A stretch of DNA of 64,000 nt from Thozetella sp. PMI_491 (Eukaryota > Ascomycota > Sordariomycetes > Chaetosphaeriales > Chaetosphaeriaceae). The DNA lies in assembly GCA_021432635.1 (NCBI GenBank), contig MU270030.1:1066464-1130463 (forward strand), in the 5' to 3' direction. This document shows, one piece after another, positions 1-11,415 of the stretch. The translations under genes were made by a program, and so were the position numbers. The notes under the pieces were generated by a model. The model was not told the DNA's origin, searched no databases, and worked only from the letters and a program-made list of their open reading frames with translations. The stretch's first letter is position 1, and each line of letters begins with the position of its first letter.

Positions 1-1193
1 CATGTCCATTTATGGCCGTATTTACCTCTTGTGACGTCATGAAACTCATTCAGAGTCGATGGGAAAGCTGACGTGACCTCGTCCCAATCTCTGTCTCCCT
101 CGGTCGGAACTGGCCATTCTCTCTCGGTATGTGAATCTGATGTATTGGTAAATTGTGCCTGCGAAGCCTCCTCGGCATACTCTAGTGCCGACCAGACCAG
201 CTCGTCCTCCAAAAAGTTGACTCGGTGGTATGGGGAAAGGTTTTCAGCTTCATGGACTGCCAGTACAGGCGGAGTATCCCAGTCAAGATAGTGCTCGATC
301 GTCATCTCGCCTGCCTCTAGCTGTTCGGCATACTTTGAATATTCTGGTTCGAAATATTCCGAATCGAAGCCTAGGATATGCCACCACTCTTGATGCAGCT
401 TCTCTCTCTCAGCGGGACTAATATCGCGCAGGGGACAACTTGATTGCAAGTCGGTAGGACGACAGGGGTCGTGGAAATGTACCGCGGTCAGATTTTCGAG
501 CTCCTTCAAGTCGTCTTTAGGCCAGTTAAGGGAGCCCGTAGCAGCAGCTTCTCTCAGGTCATGGAAGAGCTGTACACGCCAGAAGGCTCGGAAAACGCGT
601 TGCTCCTCAACCCAGGTAGGCGGACCGATATCATGTACGAGGAACGGCTTCTGCTCTGGCCACTGGTCCCATACGGGGACAGACGGCTTGTCAGGATCAT
701 TGCTGGGATGGAATTCAAACTCAAATTTTGGGTCCGTAAGATGGCAAGGTCGAAGAGGCTTAAACCGGGCCAAATACGTTTTTAGGCAGCCTATAACCTG
801 GCCTTCGATCTTCTGATGGGTAGCGAGAATGCCCAGCAGTGCTGATACGGGAATGGTTGGCGGCAGTCTAGTAGGAGGATATGCCCATGCCGGCGGCCAA
901 TACCGATGGGGCGTAGTCTCATGCCTGACGAAGTCTGTGAAGGTGACCAGGTTGTAGACATGGGGCGGCAGAGCTTTGGCGCGGAGTAGGGTGGCGATGC
1001 GGATCAGCGCGCACGTGTACTCGTGCATTTGTCGTGACGACAAGGCATGTTCGAATATGGTCGCTCCAAGGGTAGCGAATTGGCTGGATGCTGCAGACGA
1101 GGCCTTCAGCAGCTTCTGGAGCGACGGGAGGTTGGATATGTTGGAGAAGTTGGGTTGCAGGAGCTTCGGTAGGAGGGACTTCAACGCCGACAT
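1..1193 (-). CDS. Hypothetical fungal protein, partial (3' end beyond window)
   Basis: An uninterrupted frame reads leftward from ATG at 1193-1191 to the first base, giving 397 codons with no stop. The protein starts with a Leu-rich helical stretch and continues as a mostly soluble sequence rich in Trp, Pro and acidic residues; the last visible part (from about residue 310) is acidic. I see no signal peptide, membrane segment or catalytic motif. It resembles, in style only, the large fungal groups of hypothetical proteins with helical N-termini. The frame is also open for some codons before this ATG, so an upstream exon is possible. A TTAAATA-like element lies roughly 100 bases upstream. Function unknown; the reality of the coding region is well supported by its length and codon use. 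Confidence 0.75.
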   Translation of the reverse strand, partial: MSALKSLLPKLLQPNFSNISNLPSLQKLLKASSAASSQFATLGATIFEHALSSRQMHEYTCALIRIATLLRAKALPPHVYNLVTFTDFVRHETTPHRYWPPAWAYPPTRLPPTIPVSALLGILATHQKIEGQVIGCLKTYLARFKPLRPCHLTDPKFEFEFHPSNDPDKPSVPVWDQWPEQKPFLVHDIGPPTWVEEQRVFRAFWRVQLFHDLREAAATGSLNWPKDDLKELENLTAVHFHDPCRPTDLQSSCPLRDISPAEREKLHQEWWHILGFDSEYFEPEYSKYAEQLEAGEMTIEHYLDWDTPPVLAVHEAENLSPYHRVNFLEDELVWSALEYAEEASQAQFTNTSDSHTEREWPVPTEGDRDWDEVTSAFPSTLNEFHDVTRGKYGHKWT

Positions 1194-2233
1194 AACCGGT
1201 TGGCTCCCCAGCCGAGTTTGGCCTGCTGCGTGGAAGTGGTAACAGACGGACAGGGGCGACATCGAAATGGGGTGCGGATCGCGTGGACTTGTATTTAAGC
1301 TGCTTGTGTGCTTGGCCTATTTCGCGCTAGTGGGTAGGCCCCCGTTATCTCGGTACAGTAGGTACTGTACAATACCCCCCTGGTCTGCGGAGCACCTCTG
1401 TAATTGTACTGTAGAACAAAACATCAGGGTTAGGAGGAAGGCGGGATGCCTTGCGCTAGTCTCTTTCTGGCGTCGTAGAGGGCCGCTTGCTGGCTCCCGC
1501 CTAACGGCTATTTCCCCACTGCCAGCTTAGCCTGCTCTCTTTTACATCTCACAATGTTAAACAACCTGAAGGCTCATGTTTGCAGAGCCAGGAGTGTCTT
1601 GTCGAATGCGAAACACTAGTTTAAAAAATATAGTTGGATATCCTAGTCCCTGGAGAATCAATCTTCATGGCCCATCCAAATCCGCCCAGAAGCTTTCAAC
1701 AAAATCCAGCTTCGAATATGTGGCAACCCAACATAAGCAAGAGTATAGGCGAATAAACGACAGAGTAATTCTTTAGCCTTGATGGGGCCAGCTCCGTAGT
1801 CAGCTTGATACCAATGGCTGGGTTGAACAATAAATATTCAGCTCCCAAGTGTTGCAAAAGTCGCCATACCTTCCGAAGGGGAGCTTAAGGCCTTGAGGGA
1901 GCCAAGGCAGATATTTTAGAGCTGTTTTAGAGCTGCACATAAATGTACTACGGGTTCACCCCACGCCGAAATTACTCTTGCTAGACTTGATGGGTGAATC
2001 AAGACCGGATTCACCATGCGTAGCAATGCAGCCCATCCGAGGGCACGTCGATCTTTCTGTTTACGAGCTCTGGAGACATATGCGACGCATTCGGTGGCCA
2101 AGCTACAATACCTACTTGGCCTTCTCGCATGGCTTTGTGCTTTCACCGTCTGGCTCTATCGCCGACTGATCGACAGATTTGCGGTTTTGCTCCCAACCTT
2201 CGGACTCGGTATACTGACTTTTTTCCACCGTGA
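1194..2233. other. Stretch without a recognisable gene
   Basis: Only short frames occur here. The part nearest 1193 is presumably the promoter of the minus-strand gene. The right part may contain the decayed N-terminal half of the AAA ATPase relic, but I could not find a Walker A or Walker B motif on either strand. Confidence 0.4.
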
Positions 2234-2623
2234 CCAAGAGGAACCAGCCAAGCACGATGGGATATCTGGAGCAACTTCTTCATCATATTTCGGCGTCCTC
2301 AGAATAAAGACGAAAGGACTAGTGCGTCGACTACTGGCAACGCATCCAAGCAATCGGCTAGGATTATGGACGGAGAGCGAGTCAAAGTGGATGAGCTTCT
2401 GGATAAAATCGACGTCTTGGCGAAGCACAAGGTTAATGGCCGACAAATTCGAAATGCTATTACGAGTGCCCGCCAGCTTGCGATCTATCGTAAGCAGTTG
2501 ATGGGATATGGTTACCTGGATCAAATAATCGATATTATTATGGAGTATAAAGATTACGTCGAGAAGATTCACGGTCATAGCTCTAGTGAATACGCTAAGG
2601 CCTTAGGTACAAGGTTGGAATAA
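2234..2623 (+). pseudogene. Relic of the C-terminal lid of a fungal AAA+ ATPase
   Basis: One frame from 2234 to the TAA at 2621-2623 encodes about 129 residues that look like the end of the fungal AAA+ ATPase family: an R-W-D-I-W motif at 2255-2269, then a helix with V-N-G-R-Q-I-R-N-A (sensor 2/lid region) and a final K-D-Y-V-E-K-I-H segment. Directly upstream in the same frame is a TGA (2231-2233) where the family normally continues from a P-P-L stretch, and the ATPase core with Walker A and B is absent. I read this as a truncated, inactivated copy. An in-frame ATG at 2366 would give an 85-residue lid-only peptide, which I consider unlikely to be functional. It could alternatively be the last exon of a heavily intron-split gene, but no core was found within 1 kb. 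Confidence 0.55.
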
Positions 2624-3300
2624 TGCTGGATCTGTTGGAACAGCTGGTTAAAACAGGAAAGGGCTTGTTCGTTCATTTTTCCGCGTCTACCAAAACTCTT
2701 AGAAAGTAGCCCATACCATGGTACCAGCTGCTTGCTTGACAGCGTGAAGGCCGACCTTTCAGGTGTCAACCTTTCGACTCCTGGTACGCTCCCTTAGGAA
2801 GATCCGTGGGCTCTCACGAGCGTTGTCTTTAAACTGGCATTATTGCTCTTTACCTAGAAAGGAAATCACAGCAGAGAAAATGCGAAATAGGATGGTAGTT
2901 AATTAGTATGTTTGGAGCCCTCTTCATGATTACCTATTAAAATTGCGTAATCCAGCCATGTTTGAGGTAGCTTGCTCGCTGCGAGGTTAATGAAATAAAT
3001 AGAAAAGGCGACACAAGAGCTACCGTTGGTGAACAATAAGGGGGCCGCAATAAGGTAGGTGCTGAGGTTGAGAGCATTTAGGATAATTAATTAGATTACT
3101 TAATTGCGAATGCTTAGTTGCCTGCAGGCAGGGTGGGACAGACGGGATATATAAAGAATTCTGCGAGAAATCGAGTACTGGGATAGCCGGATTCGGTGTA
3201 GGACTCGATACGAGCTCTCGGGACATCCTTGTACTACAGCGATGTACATTTACCTTAGGTACGAGTTGTCGATTTGGTCCGTCACTCGCAGCTCTAGCAG
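2624..3300. other. AT-rich stretch without a gene
   Basis: Nothing coding is supported here. The sequence is AT-rich relative to its surroundings and leads into the promoter of the gene at 3436. Confidence 0.5.
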
Positions 3301-3307
3301 TATAAAA
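3301..3307 (+). promoter_or_regulatory. TATA box of the secreted-protein gene
   Basis: TATAAAA followed by GGC, 135 bases before the ATG at 3436, with a pyrimidine-rich leader in between. Position and sequence fit a fungal core promoter. Confidence 0.6.
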
Positions 3308-3435
3308 GGCTTCGAAACTCCTAAGCTCATGGTCTTAAGATGAACAAGCGCCAGATATCGGTTTGCTTCCGTCTTCCCGCATAGAATATACGAATCAAAC
3401 ACCGTCGCATAACTGAATACCTCTTCTTCGTCAAT

Positions 3436-4053
3436 ATGCGTTTCAGTGCCATCTTTGCCGCCGCCAGCCTCGCCATCGGGCTAGGCCGAGCGTGTAATGT
3501 TGTCAAAGGCGTCAAGGTCACATTCTACGGGTTCAGTGACAACAGCCCTCCCGGAGACGGAGTCGCCTACAATTGCGCTGGCCGTGACTATCACGCGAAA
3601 GGTGACGGAAGCTATGACAACCCCCTCACCTTTGCGAGTGATCCAAAGGAGTACAAGCCATGCGAGATCGTCTACTTCCCATACTTGAAGAAGTATCTCC
3701 GCATGGAAGACCAGTGCGCCCAATGCAGTACGTTCTGCCAGAAGCTCAGTCTGAGAGTTAGAAGTAGCTAACCCAGTGAAAGTCACGGATTACGGCAATG
3801 GAATCAAGCATGTTGATATCTGGACGGGCAAGGCTGCTACATCTTGCGAGAACAACCTAACGCCGGATGGGACGCAGGTTGTCGTTCGTGACCCCCCTAA
3901 GAACCTCTCTGTCGATAGTGAGTCCCGAATTCCATTTTATCGGCTCTCAAAGTACTGTATTTGTTGACTAGATCCTCTTCAGCCTCGGCGCTTTATGCAG
4001 ATGGAAAATGCAACAAGGGGGCCACCAACCCAGGCGCCGCAGGGAGTTGTTGA
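3436..4053 (+). CDS. Small secreted protein, possibly double-psi beta-barrel type
   Basis: Exons 3436-3727, 3777-3917 and 3983-4053 join into 167 residues; introns are 49 and 65 bases with GT..AG ends. The protein opens with a signal peptide (M-R-F-S followed by an Ala-rich hydrophobic core). The mature part has paired Cys in E-D-Q-C-A-Q-C, a D-I-W-T-G motif, and ends G-x-C-N-K-G...G-S-C. This pattern matches a family of small secreted fungal proteins of about 170 residues that I remember as hypothetical; the Cys spacing and Y-G-x-x-D-N-S start suggest a RlpA/expansin-like double-psi barrel, but that is inference. Splicing restores V-D-T-S-A-L-Y across intron 2, as in relatives. Likely extracellular; a role in wall or host contact is possible. 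Confidence 0.82.
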
Positions 4054-4919
4054 CCGATCCCGGCGGCTCTGAACCCGGAACAACAAAGCTAGTCAGTGAG
4101 ACCGCCTAGCCACCTAATTGGTTGCTTTTGTCCTATGCAAATGTCGAAGCAGGAGCTCGATATTCACATTAGACGATCGTTCCATCTCGACTAGCATGTC
4201 CTCCGCCAGGTGCATATATTCCTAGTGTTTGCCGTATCGCAGTGCAACTGCCCAAGATTGCATCAAAGAGTGTTCGCTCGCTTCTTCTATTACTTAGTTC
4301 TACTAGATCTGCAATCAAATAGTTTATACCTACCTAACAGCGGTGGGAGGCGAGGATGCTTCTCTTCAAGTGTGAACTAAGCCCCCTTAGCCAATCATGG
4401 TTGAACTAAATAGAGCCTCTAATGATTCCCAATCCCCTAGAGTAGCATCGAATCGAGCCGTAGAGTGGCCGCTTGAATTTCACTAGGCCGAAAGTTCCGG
4501 GCCGGCTCGGGGATCCTATTCACTTGAATATGCAGATGATCCATACAACCATCGGGGGATAGAACGCAGAAAAGAGTGAGCCAAGGTTGTATTCTCCGAG
4601 GCACGTCGGAAGATACTTGTTTCGGAATACCGGGTGCCAGGGTTGTACATTCAAGTGTAGTCGCTGCAAGCTTTCCTTGTCGGAAAGAAAGTCTACGTTC
4701 GACCTTCTCAATGAAACGACATGGCAGTGTCAGTAAGATTTCGCGCTCGCTTAGAAGACTGGTAAGCGTTGGTGTGTAGAGCGAGTGTAAAGAGAGATAT
4801 CTATGTATTATATATCATGATAAAAGAAGGCATGAATGTTGTCTCGGGCTTTCAAAGGCCGTGCTGTCGAGTGCACGAGCTCCAATAGTACTAACGTGTT
4901 TCACACCTTGCTCAATAAC
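4054..4919. other. Intergenic stretch
   Basis: Only short frames, none supported. An ATG at 4836 in frame with the next gene precedes the more likely start at 4920. Confidence 0.5.
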
Positions 4920-5827
4920 ATGGGTTCCGTACATCTTCTGTCCTTTCTCATCGTAATGACTTGCTCAATTATGCCCGGAGTCATAGCTGCAATAGATAAG
5001 GCGAAGGAGCACTATTCGTTTCCGAGCCTCACGTACACGGAGAACATCTCGATACGACCGAATGGACAGCTCGTCCTCAGCGCCATCGCCAATGGTGGGC
5101 GCGTTTATACTCTCGATCCTTTCCTACGCCATCCTGAAGCACAAGCCGTAGTCTTCCTTCCGAGCGCATCTGGTACTACAGGTATCGCTCAGACAGCACC
5201 TGACATGTTCGCCATCGTGGGGGGATACCTGGACCAAGTTACATACCGTTACGTGGAAAACACGTTCAACGTCTATAATGGCATCACGGCGTTGCCGGGT
5301 TATTGTGATGTCGTTCTCGGGACCGACTCGGCTGGCGGACGAATCCTTCGAATCGATCTACGGAGAGAGACTATTGAGCCTTTTTTCCCTCACGCCAGCC
5401 TAGGGTGGCTGGACACCTCGCCAGTCCCACTAGGCGTAAATGGCAACAAAGTCTTCGCAGGGTATCTCTACTTTTCCAACTCCGCCTTGGGAACCTGCGG
5501 GCGCATCCCGATGAGCCCGGACGGTCGGTCGTTCGGCGCACCGGAGATCATTGCCGAACTACGGCGTAGCGCCAAGGCCTAGGCCTTTGACGATTTGTAC
5601 TCAACGCAAGCGGCAACGCATACATCACGATCCATGACAATACGGTGAGTCGTATCTCACGTGACGGTTCCCAAGTCACCTTAGTCGTAGGGGGGAACAG
5701 TACGTTTCTCAAGAGCCCCACGGCTACCGCGCTATCTCGAGACGGGAAAACTTTGTACGTCACAACGGGTGGTGGCATGGTTGATGGAGTGGTCTATGGG
5801 GGTCAGATTGTGGAAGTGAGTCTCTGA
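4920..5827 (+). pseudogene. Broken secreted six-bladed beta-propeller (SMP-30/gluconolactonase-like) gene
   Basis: From ATG 4920 the frame encodes a clear signal peptide (hydrophobic core, end V-I-A-A) and then a secreted propeller protein of the fungal SMP-30-like family (L-D-P, G-x-D-S-A-G-G-R-I-L-R-I-D, P-x-G-V-N-G blade motifs). At 5580-5582 a TAG interrupts it. Coding resemblance resumes in a different frame from about 5598 (N-A-S-G-N-A-Y, S-R-D-G-K-T-L-Y-V-T-T-G-G, ending G-Q-I-V-E-V-S-L) to the stop at 5825-5827. Continuity needs both a readthrough of TAG and one missing base near 5595, so there are two lesions. The only GT..AG pair spanning the TAG is 17 bases, too short for an intron. 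Full length would be about 302 codons, close to the family. A sequencing error could explain one lesion, hardly both. Confidence 0.75.
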
Positions 5828-8800
5828 GCTGAGATATGGATTTGAGCGGCGAGTGATGCGGAAGGTGGTACTAGCTCTCTAATGGCAGCACGAATACCGC
5901 AACAAGGGAGGAGAGGGCCAGCGCTGCAATAAAGGGCCATGTACAACCTAATCCGTTTTCCGCCAAAGACCAAATAGGAAGTAAATAGGACGAAATGACA
6001 TGAAACACGGAGATTTCAAAGAATCTTGCCTAAAAGAGCGAGTACCCCGAGCACAATGTCGTCGTGAGAAGGCTGTTTTGCAGCAGAGTGTAGTTTGTAC
6101 CTAGCTTTATCTCTGACGTCCCTATCACAAGGGTTCAAAGTTAAAAGCTTATATCCAGCGGTCCCGAAGCCCACATACCGAGCGACCTCGATCTGCAATC
6201 CTAGTGGTCCGCGTAGACACCACCTAGCATTAACACTACCTCCCTACCCTGGTTAGTTCAGGTACGTATACAGCTTGATGGGGATGCTCATGCGTATCCG
6301 CACGGCGCCTGCCGAATCAACTCAAGTCCCCGGCCTCTACCAGCCGTCCTCTGCAGGAGAGCATCTGCCACGAGCTTTTTTTTCGTTGCAACCTGAGTGA
6401 ATAAAGTGAGTGAACAAGGTAGATATACAGCGCGCTAGTGCATGCCTGCTTAGCTGCGTCGAGGGCTGACTTCGAGTTACAGAGTAGGCTAGATTGGGAT
6501 TGCGCCCGTTGACCTACCATATTCAACCCAGCCGAGCTGGGTGTTTCTTATCCTATCCAGAGCGTAGAGCGTCGTACGCCTTAACTATGGTGGCCGGCAA
6601 ATGTCTAACTAAGAAAATGGCACTATACAATTTCACGCGATAAACGGCTGTCCTGTGAGCGTCACCCTCGCAGTTTGCTACTGTAGCGATCCCTTGCCCC
6701 ACCGCCACCACGCTGCGGCACGTACGTAAACACGAGCAGGTGACATCTATTCAAGGAATAGTTATCGTTTATCGGTGCTCGGATCCCTGTAGAACGAGAA
6801 CGTCGTTCCCTTGTGACCGCTTGTTGCCCCTCAGTTCGATGGAACGACGGGGATGGACTCTTGCGAGTATCACGACATGCAGGCGACGGGCCGTAGAGAT
6901 AGCCCAACGCCTTCCTGAGATCACCAGCCTACGCCATTAGCACATAAAAATCGCAAACTTGTTCTGCAATTCGGCCGCAAGGTAGGATTACGCTAATTCG
7001 CCCCGGCGTTTATGGCCACTATTGCGGCACCCCTGGCTGGATCCTGGGGTACTCCATTTGGGCACACTAGGCACCTAACCGCTGGCCTGCATGCTGACCT
7101 AGGCAATTTCAGGCTTCCAGTCGCCCGAATATTGTATTGACGAGCGCCGGAGCGACGCATCGTGAGATGTAACGTGTGGAATGCGAAGCCCGCTGAGTGT
7201 TTTAGTGGTTTTTGATACACCAAAAGAAGATGCGACGGGCGGAGGGTGCTGAAGGTGCTGAGAATGGCAGGATCGTCCCCCGGCGCCTATTCGTGTTGAG
7301 CCCCCATGTTCCGACCCGATAGGCGCTTTGGACGCGGCCCGATTGGCAGAGCTTCCACGGCCCCGAGGTTTACCTTAGTCAGGACTCTCCAAAGCTCGCG
7401 TCATAGCCACAACGACACCCTCCTATGCGAAGGATAGGAGGCTGCTGGTACTCTAATGTCGCGCGCAGCGCTTCCACGTTTCATCCAGGGCCGGCTTGCG
7501 TATACCATCTGCCTTGCGGTCGCTGACTTGTCGTAGCCTTGCTGTGGCCGGCCGGATTGCGGGATTGCGAGCAGGGTGGCGAGCGCAGGCGCCTGGAGCT
7601 CCTTCGCTGCAACATTCGCTGCAACATAGTCAGCCCATCGGCTCGACTCGGTGGCCACACGAGGCCGCAATCATCGCATCAGAGCGATAGCTCGGGGGCC
7701 GCGCAGAGCAAAGCAGCACACACATGTGAGAAAGCCCGCGGTCGATGATCGTGGGTGGCTTCATGCGTCATCAAGAAATAGGAGCGGGCTGGCCGGCGCT
7801 GACTGACAGCTTCGATGCATCCCGCGCCGAACGGCAGGCTCCTTCCCCAACGGCCGCGCAGAGTCGGTCACGAGCACGCGCCAGCTTCCTTGCTGGGATG
7901 GTCAGCGCTGATGGCGTCAATGGCGTCGCAGCTTGCAAGTTTCGTCGTGAGCGTCGCCCGGGCGGCGTGGCCATCGACTTCCCTCGTGCGGCCTGAGCTC
8001 CGCTGCACGCCATACCCGAGGGCCGGGGCGGAGCTCCTCGCGCGCTTGTTTGCTTGCTACCTAGCTTAGCTGCCTTGTGGCAGAAGGTCAAGGTCCCGAA
8101 ATCTAGGCCTTTGGTGCGACAGGGCGGAGGTCGCCGTCGGGGTGTGGGGACGCGGGGCCCTGGCACTTGGGGCTAGGGACCCTGATTGCGCGAATGAGCA
8201 GCGCCTGGCCTCGGCTGGTTCTCGTCTGCCGCTGCGGCACATGAGAGCGGCCCGGAGGTCCCTGCCCAGAGCTGCCAGCGCAGTGGCATGGGCTATGGCC
8301 CAATGCGGGAGGTGGATAGCCGTGTGCGACTACCACCTTCGCAAAACGACACCGGCCGCCACAACTACCGCGCTGGCTGTCGTCCCGCCCCCTTCCCCCC
8401 CCCCCCCCCCTTGGCGCTCTCCGCCTGCCGAGCAGCTTTGTCCAGTTGCTGTCCCCGAATCGAATCGCCCAGACGTGTGCCAGGTTAGCTTATCTGGCGG
8501 GGCGGCTTGCATATGCAGCGGTCCCTTGTCCCCCTCCCACCCCCTTTCCCCCCCCCAGTTTGCCTAAGCATTTCGCATGTGGCTTGTCCATGCGCGACCA
8601 ACTAAAAAGAAGAAAGGGGGGGGGTAGGAGCTCCGGATACTTCTCCGCTGTCGCTGTCGCGGGGCCACGTCCCGATGGCAACATGCTCGCGACGCTACGC
8701 GATCGCCCCGGTGCAATACCAATCCGGAAGCTGCACGGACATGATGCTCTTTTCAACCCACGCCGCCGAGGGCGGCAGGCCTACCAGCGGGCCAACAGGC

Positions 8801-9100
8801 AAGGCCGGATAGGCCCATTGAAGCATCTGCTTGGAAGCGCCTGCGCCCCATGGTGGGATCTTCGGTTTGGGGGGGGGACGGTCTGGTGCTGGCGATCATC
8901 TGCCAATGCCCGATGCGGTCATGGTTCTGCCTCATTGCCCGTCGGGATGGCGGGGGGGTAGGACGAGGTGCGCGACCGAAGCAAGCTTCCGTATCTAGGC
9001 ATGCCCACCTGTGATGCCATCGCGACCTAGACGGGTCCGGTGGGGTCCAGGAGAACAGACGTGCGTCCTGGATGTCTTAGGGGGGGGCCGCAGGAAGAAT
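5828..9100. other. Long stretch without a supported gene
   Basis: About 3.3 kb with only short frames. From about 7.3 kb it becomes GC-rich with many short overlapping frames on both strands and several C or G homopolymer runs. No domain, signal peptide or spliced model was recognised. The right part is presumably the upstream region of the aspartic protease gene. Confidence 0.5.
8395..8410. repeat. C16 homopolymer run
   Basis: Sixteen consecutive C between CCTT and TTGG, with further C-rich blocks near 8530-8560 and G-rich blocks near 8617 and 8868. Length may be unreliable in an assembly. Confidence 0.7.
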
Positions 9101-9109
9101 GATAAATAG
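9101..9109 (+). promoter_or_regulatory. Possible TATA element of the aspartic protease gene
   Basis: GATAAATAG, about 134 bases before the ATG at 9235; the best AT-rich core-promoter candidate in a GC-rich leader. Confidence 0.4.
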
Positions 9110-9234
9110 TCGCGACGATTCCCGCCCAGAAGCAGCCAAGACAGCCTCCTGCGCAGTGCGGCCTTGAGTACCACGTCTTTATCTAGCCAAGACCCTCCAT
9201 CCCGTTGCTTGTTTCCCCTGCCAAGAGAGCCAAG

Positions 9235-10552
9235 ATGACCCTTTCCAACGTCCTCGTGGCGGCGATCGCCGGCGCCGGCCTTGTGTCGGCCGTTCCCACC
9301 GTCAAGGTGGGCACCATTGAGCTGCCCGAGAACGTCGGCCGCGGCATGGCCTCGATCAAGCAGGTCCGCAACCCCAACTACAAGTTCAACGGCGCCGTCT
9401 CGGTCTACAAGACCTACCTCAAGTTCGGCGTTCCGATCCCGGAGGAGCTCCGGGCCGCCGTCATCAACGCCACCGGCGGCGCCCTCGGCAAGCGTGCCAC
9501 CACCGGCAGCGTCAGCGCGACTCCCATCGACACGTACGACGACGCCTACATCTCGCCCGTGTCGATTGGCACCCCGGCCCAGGTTCTGAACCTGGACTTC
9601 GACACCGGCTCGTCCGACCTCTGGGTCTTCTCCAGCCTGACCCCCAAGTCTCAGGTCAACGGCCAGTCCATCTACACCCCGGGCAGCTCCAGCACCGCTA
9701 AGCTGGTGTCGGGCGCCACCTGGAGCATCAGCTACGGCGATGGTTCCTCGTCCAGCGGCGTCGTCTACAGCGACGTCGTCAACATCGGTGGCGTCAGCGT
9801 TACGCAGGAGGTCGAGGCCGCGAAGCAGGTCTCGTCTTCGTTCACCTCCGACAGCGCGATCGACGGCCTCGTCGGTCTCGGTTTCGACTCGCTCAACACG
9901 GTCTCGCCCACCGCGGCCAAGACCTTCTTCAGCAACGCCAAGAGCTCCCTGGCGTCGCCCGTCTTCACTGCTGACCTGAAGTACGAGGCTGGTGAGTAGC
10001 CCTCTCTCCCCCACACTTAAAGTATTGATACTAACCCGGCCTTAAGCTGGTACCTACAACTTCGGTTATATTGACAGCTCCGCCTACACCGGCACCATCA
10101 CCTACACCAGCGTGAACACCAACCCCGGCTACTGGACCTTCACCTCGTCTGGCTACCAGGTTGGCTCGTCCACCTTCAGCAGCACCAGCATCACCGGCAT
10201 TGCTGATACCGGCACCACCCTGCTCTACCTGCCCAGCTCCATCGTGACCGCCTACTACAAGCAGGTGTCGGGCTCCTCCAACAGCAACACCTATGGTGGT
10301 TACATCTTCTCGTGCTCGGCTACCCTGCCTACCTTCACCTTCGGCGTCGGCTCCGCCCGCATCACCATCCCGGCCAAGTACCTCAACTACGGCCCCGTGA
10401 GCACCGGAAGCTCCACCTGCTTCGGCGGACTCCAGTCCAGCGCGGGCATCGGCATCAACATCTTCGGCGACGTCGCCCTCAAGGCCGCCTTCGTCGTCTT
10501 CAACGGCGCCTCCACCCCGACCCTCGGCTGGGCTGCCAAGACCCTCAACTAA
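9235..10552 (+). CDS. Secreted aspartic protease, endothiapepsin/podosporapepsin type (family A1)
   Basis: Exons 9235-9991 and 10047-10552; the 55-base intron has a perfect TACTAAC branch site at 10029-10035. The product is 420 residues: signal peptide (about 1-19), propeptide ending with a Kex2-like K-R at 86-87, then the mature bilobed enzyme. Catalytic aspartates are visible in D-T-G-S (Asp123) and D-T-G-T (Asp306), with the flap tyrosine in S-Y-G-D-G and a C-terminal Cys pair (S-C-S-A, S-T-C-F-G-G). Length is normal for fungal pepsins. The enzyme is expected to be secreted and to digest proteins at acidic pH. Very strong C/G third-position bias suggests high expression. I start at the ATG with AAG immediately before it, since it begins the signal peptide. 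Confidence 0.95.
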
Positions 10553-11415
10553 GCGGCTCGATTGCTCCACACTGGGATATGAGGATGGACTGTCGGCGGC
10601 GGCAAGCGAAAGAGGCCCGCGACCGGACGGAGCAGCCGCCATTCCGATCGCGGACTAGCCGCCGACCATCGTCATCAGACAGGAACAGCGAAGGATTTCT
10701 GCGCTACGCGCTGCTCTTCTATAGTAAATAGCCTTAGAACGAACGTATATAGTTCGATTGAATACGATTGCAATCCTCACGTCTTGGACCCTGATCGTGC
10801 CGTGCATGCCTTGCGAGTACCTATCTACCGATATTGCCTGATGCGTCGGCACGCTCTGCCAACTACTTCGGCAATCGGCGCCCCCAGATCTCGCTAAAGC
10901 CCAAAACTGGGGTATATGCCGACGCCTCCTACTGTATAACGCCAAGCCGCCCCGCCCGTATTCACGGCAGGGGGAGTTGGCACCCCTGGTCTAGGGCTCT
11001 TGGCAGTGCCGTGAACTTTTCTGAAGGAGCTTCCTAGTTCGGGGCCCCCCGGAATGAGGCCCCTGGGTCATTTCACTCCACACCAATACTACAGTATACT
11101 GGTATCGCACCACAATCTCGTAGTCATTCAATGCAATCAAGCATGTACTAGGGCGGGCCAAGTGCAGCATGTAAAGTTGGAAGAGCCGCACCGCGGGTCG
11201 TGATTCGTCTCGGTGCTGGCACCTTCGACTGCTTTTGGATAAGCGTTGATTGCTAAGGAGACCTAGTAATTCCTTGCGTAGTACGCTATTAAACTCACGC
11301 TATGCGCGAGGCCATCCACCCCAAGACCCGGCGTCTCATGTTGCCGGCCGCATCTCTCCCGCTGACAGCAACTGAGGGTTCGGGAATGAGAAAAGTTTGT
11401 AGTGTGGGCCCTTCT
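10553..11415. other. Convergent intergenic region
   Basis: Lies between the 3' ends of the protease (+) and the phosphoesterase (-). Nothing coding is supported; it should hold both 3' UTRs. Confidence 0.5.

Noticed and set aside
5564-5580. 17-base GT..AG segment as an intron removing the stop in the propeller gene
   Set aside because: Far shorter than any spliceosomal intron in fungi, and it would not repair the second lesion.
8995-10014. 339-codon minus-strand frame opposite the aspartic protease
   Set aside because: It is a GC3-driven antisense shadow of the protease exon: low-complexity Gly/Arg/Asp/Val composition, no domain, and the plus strand has an unambiguous gene.
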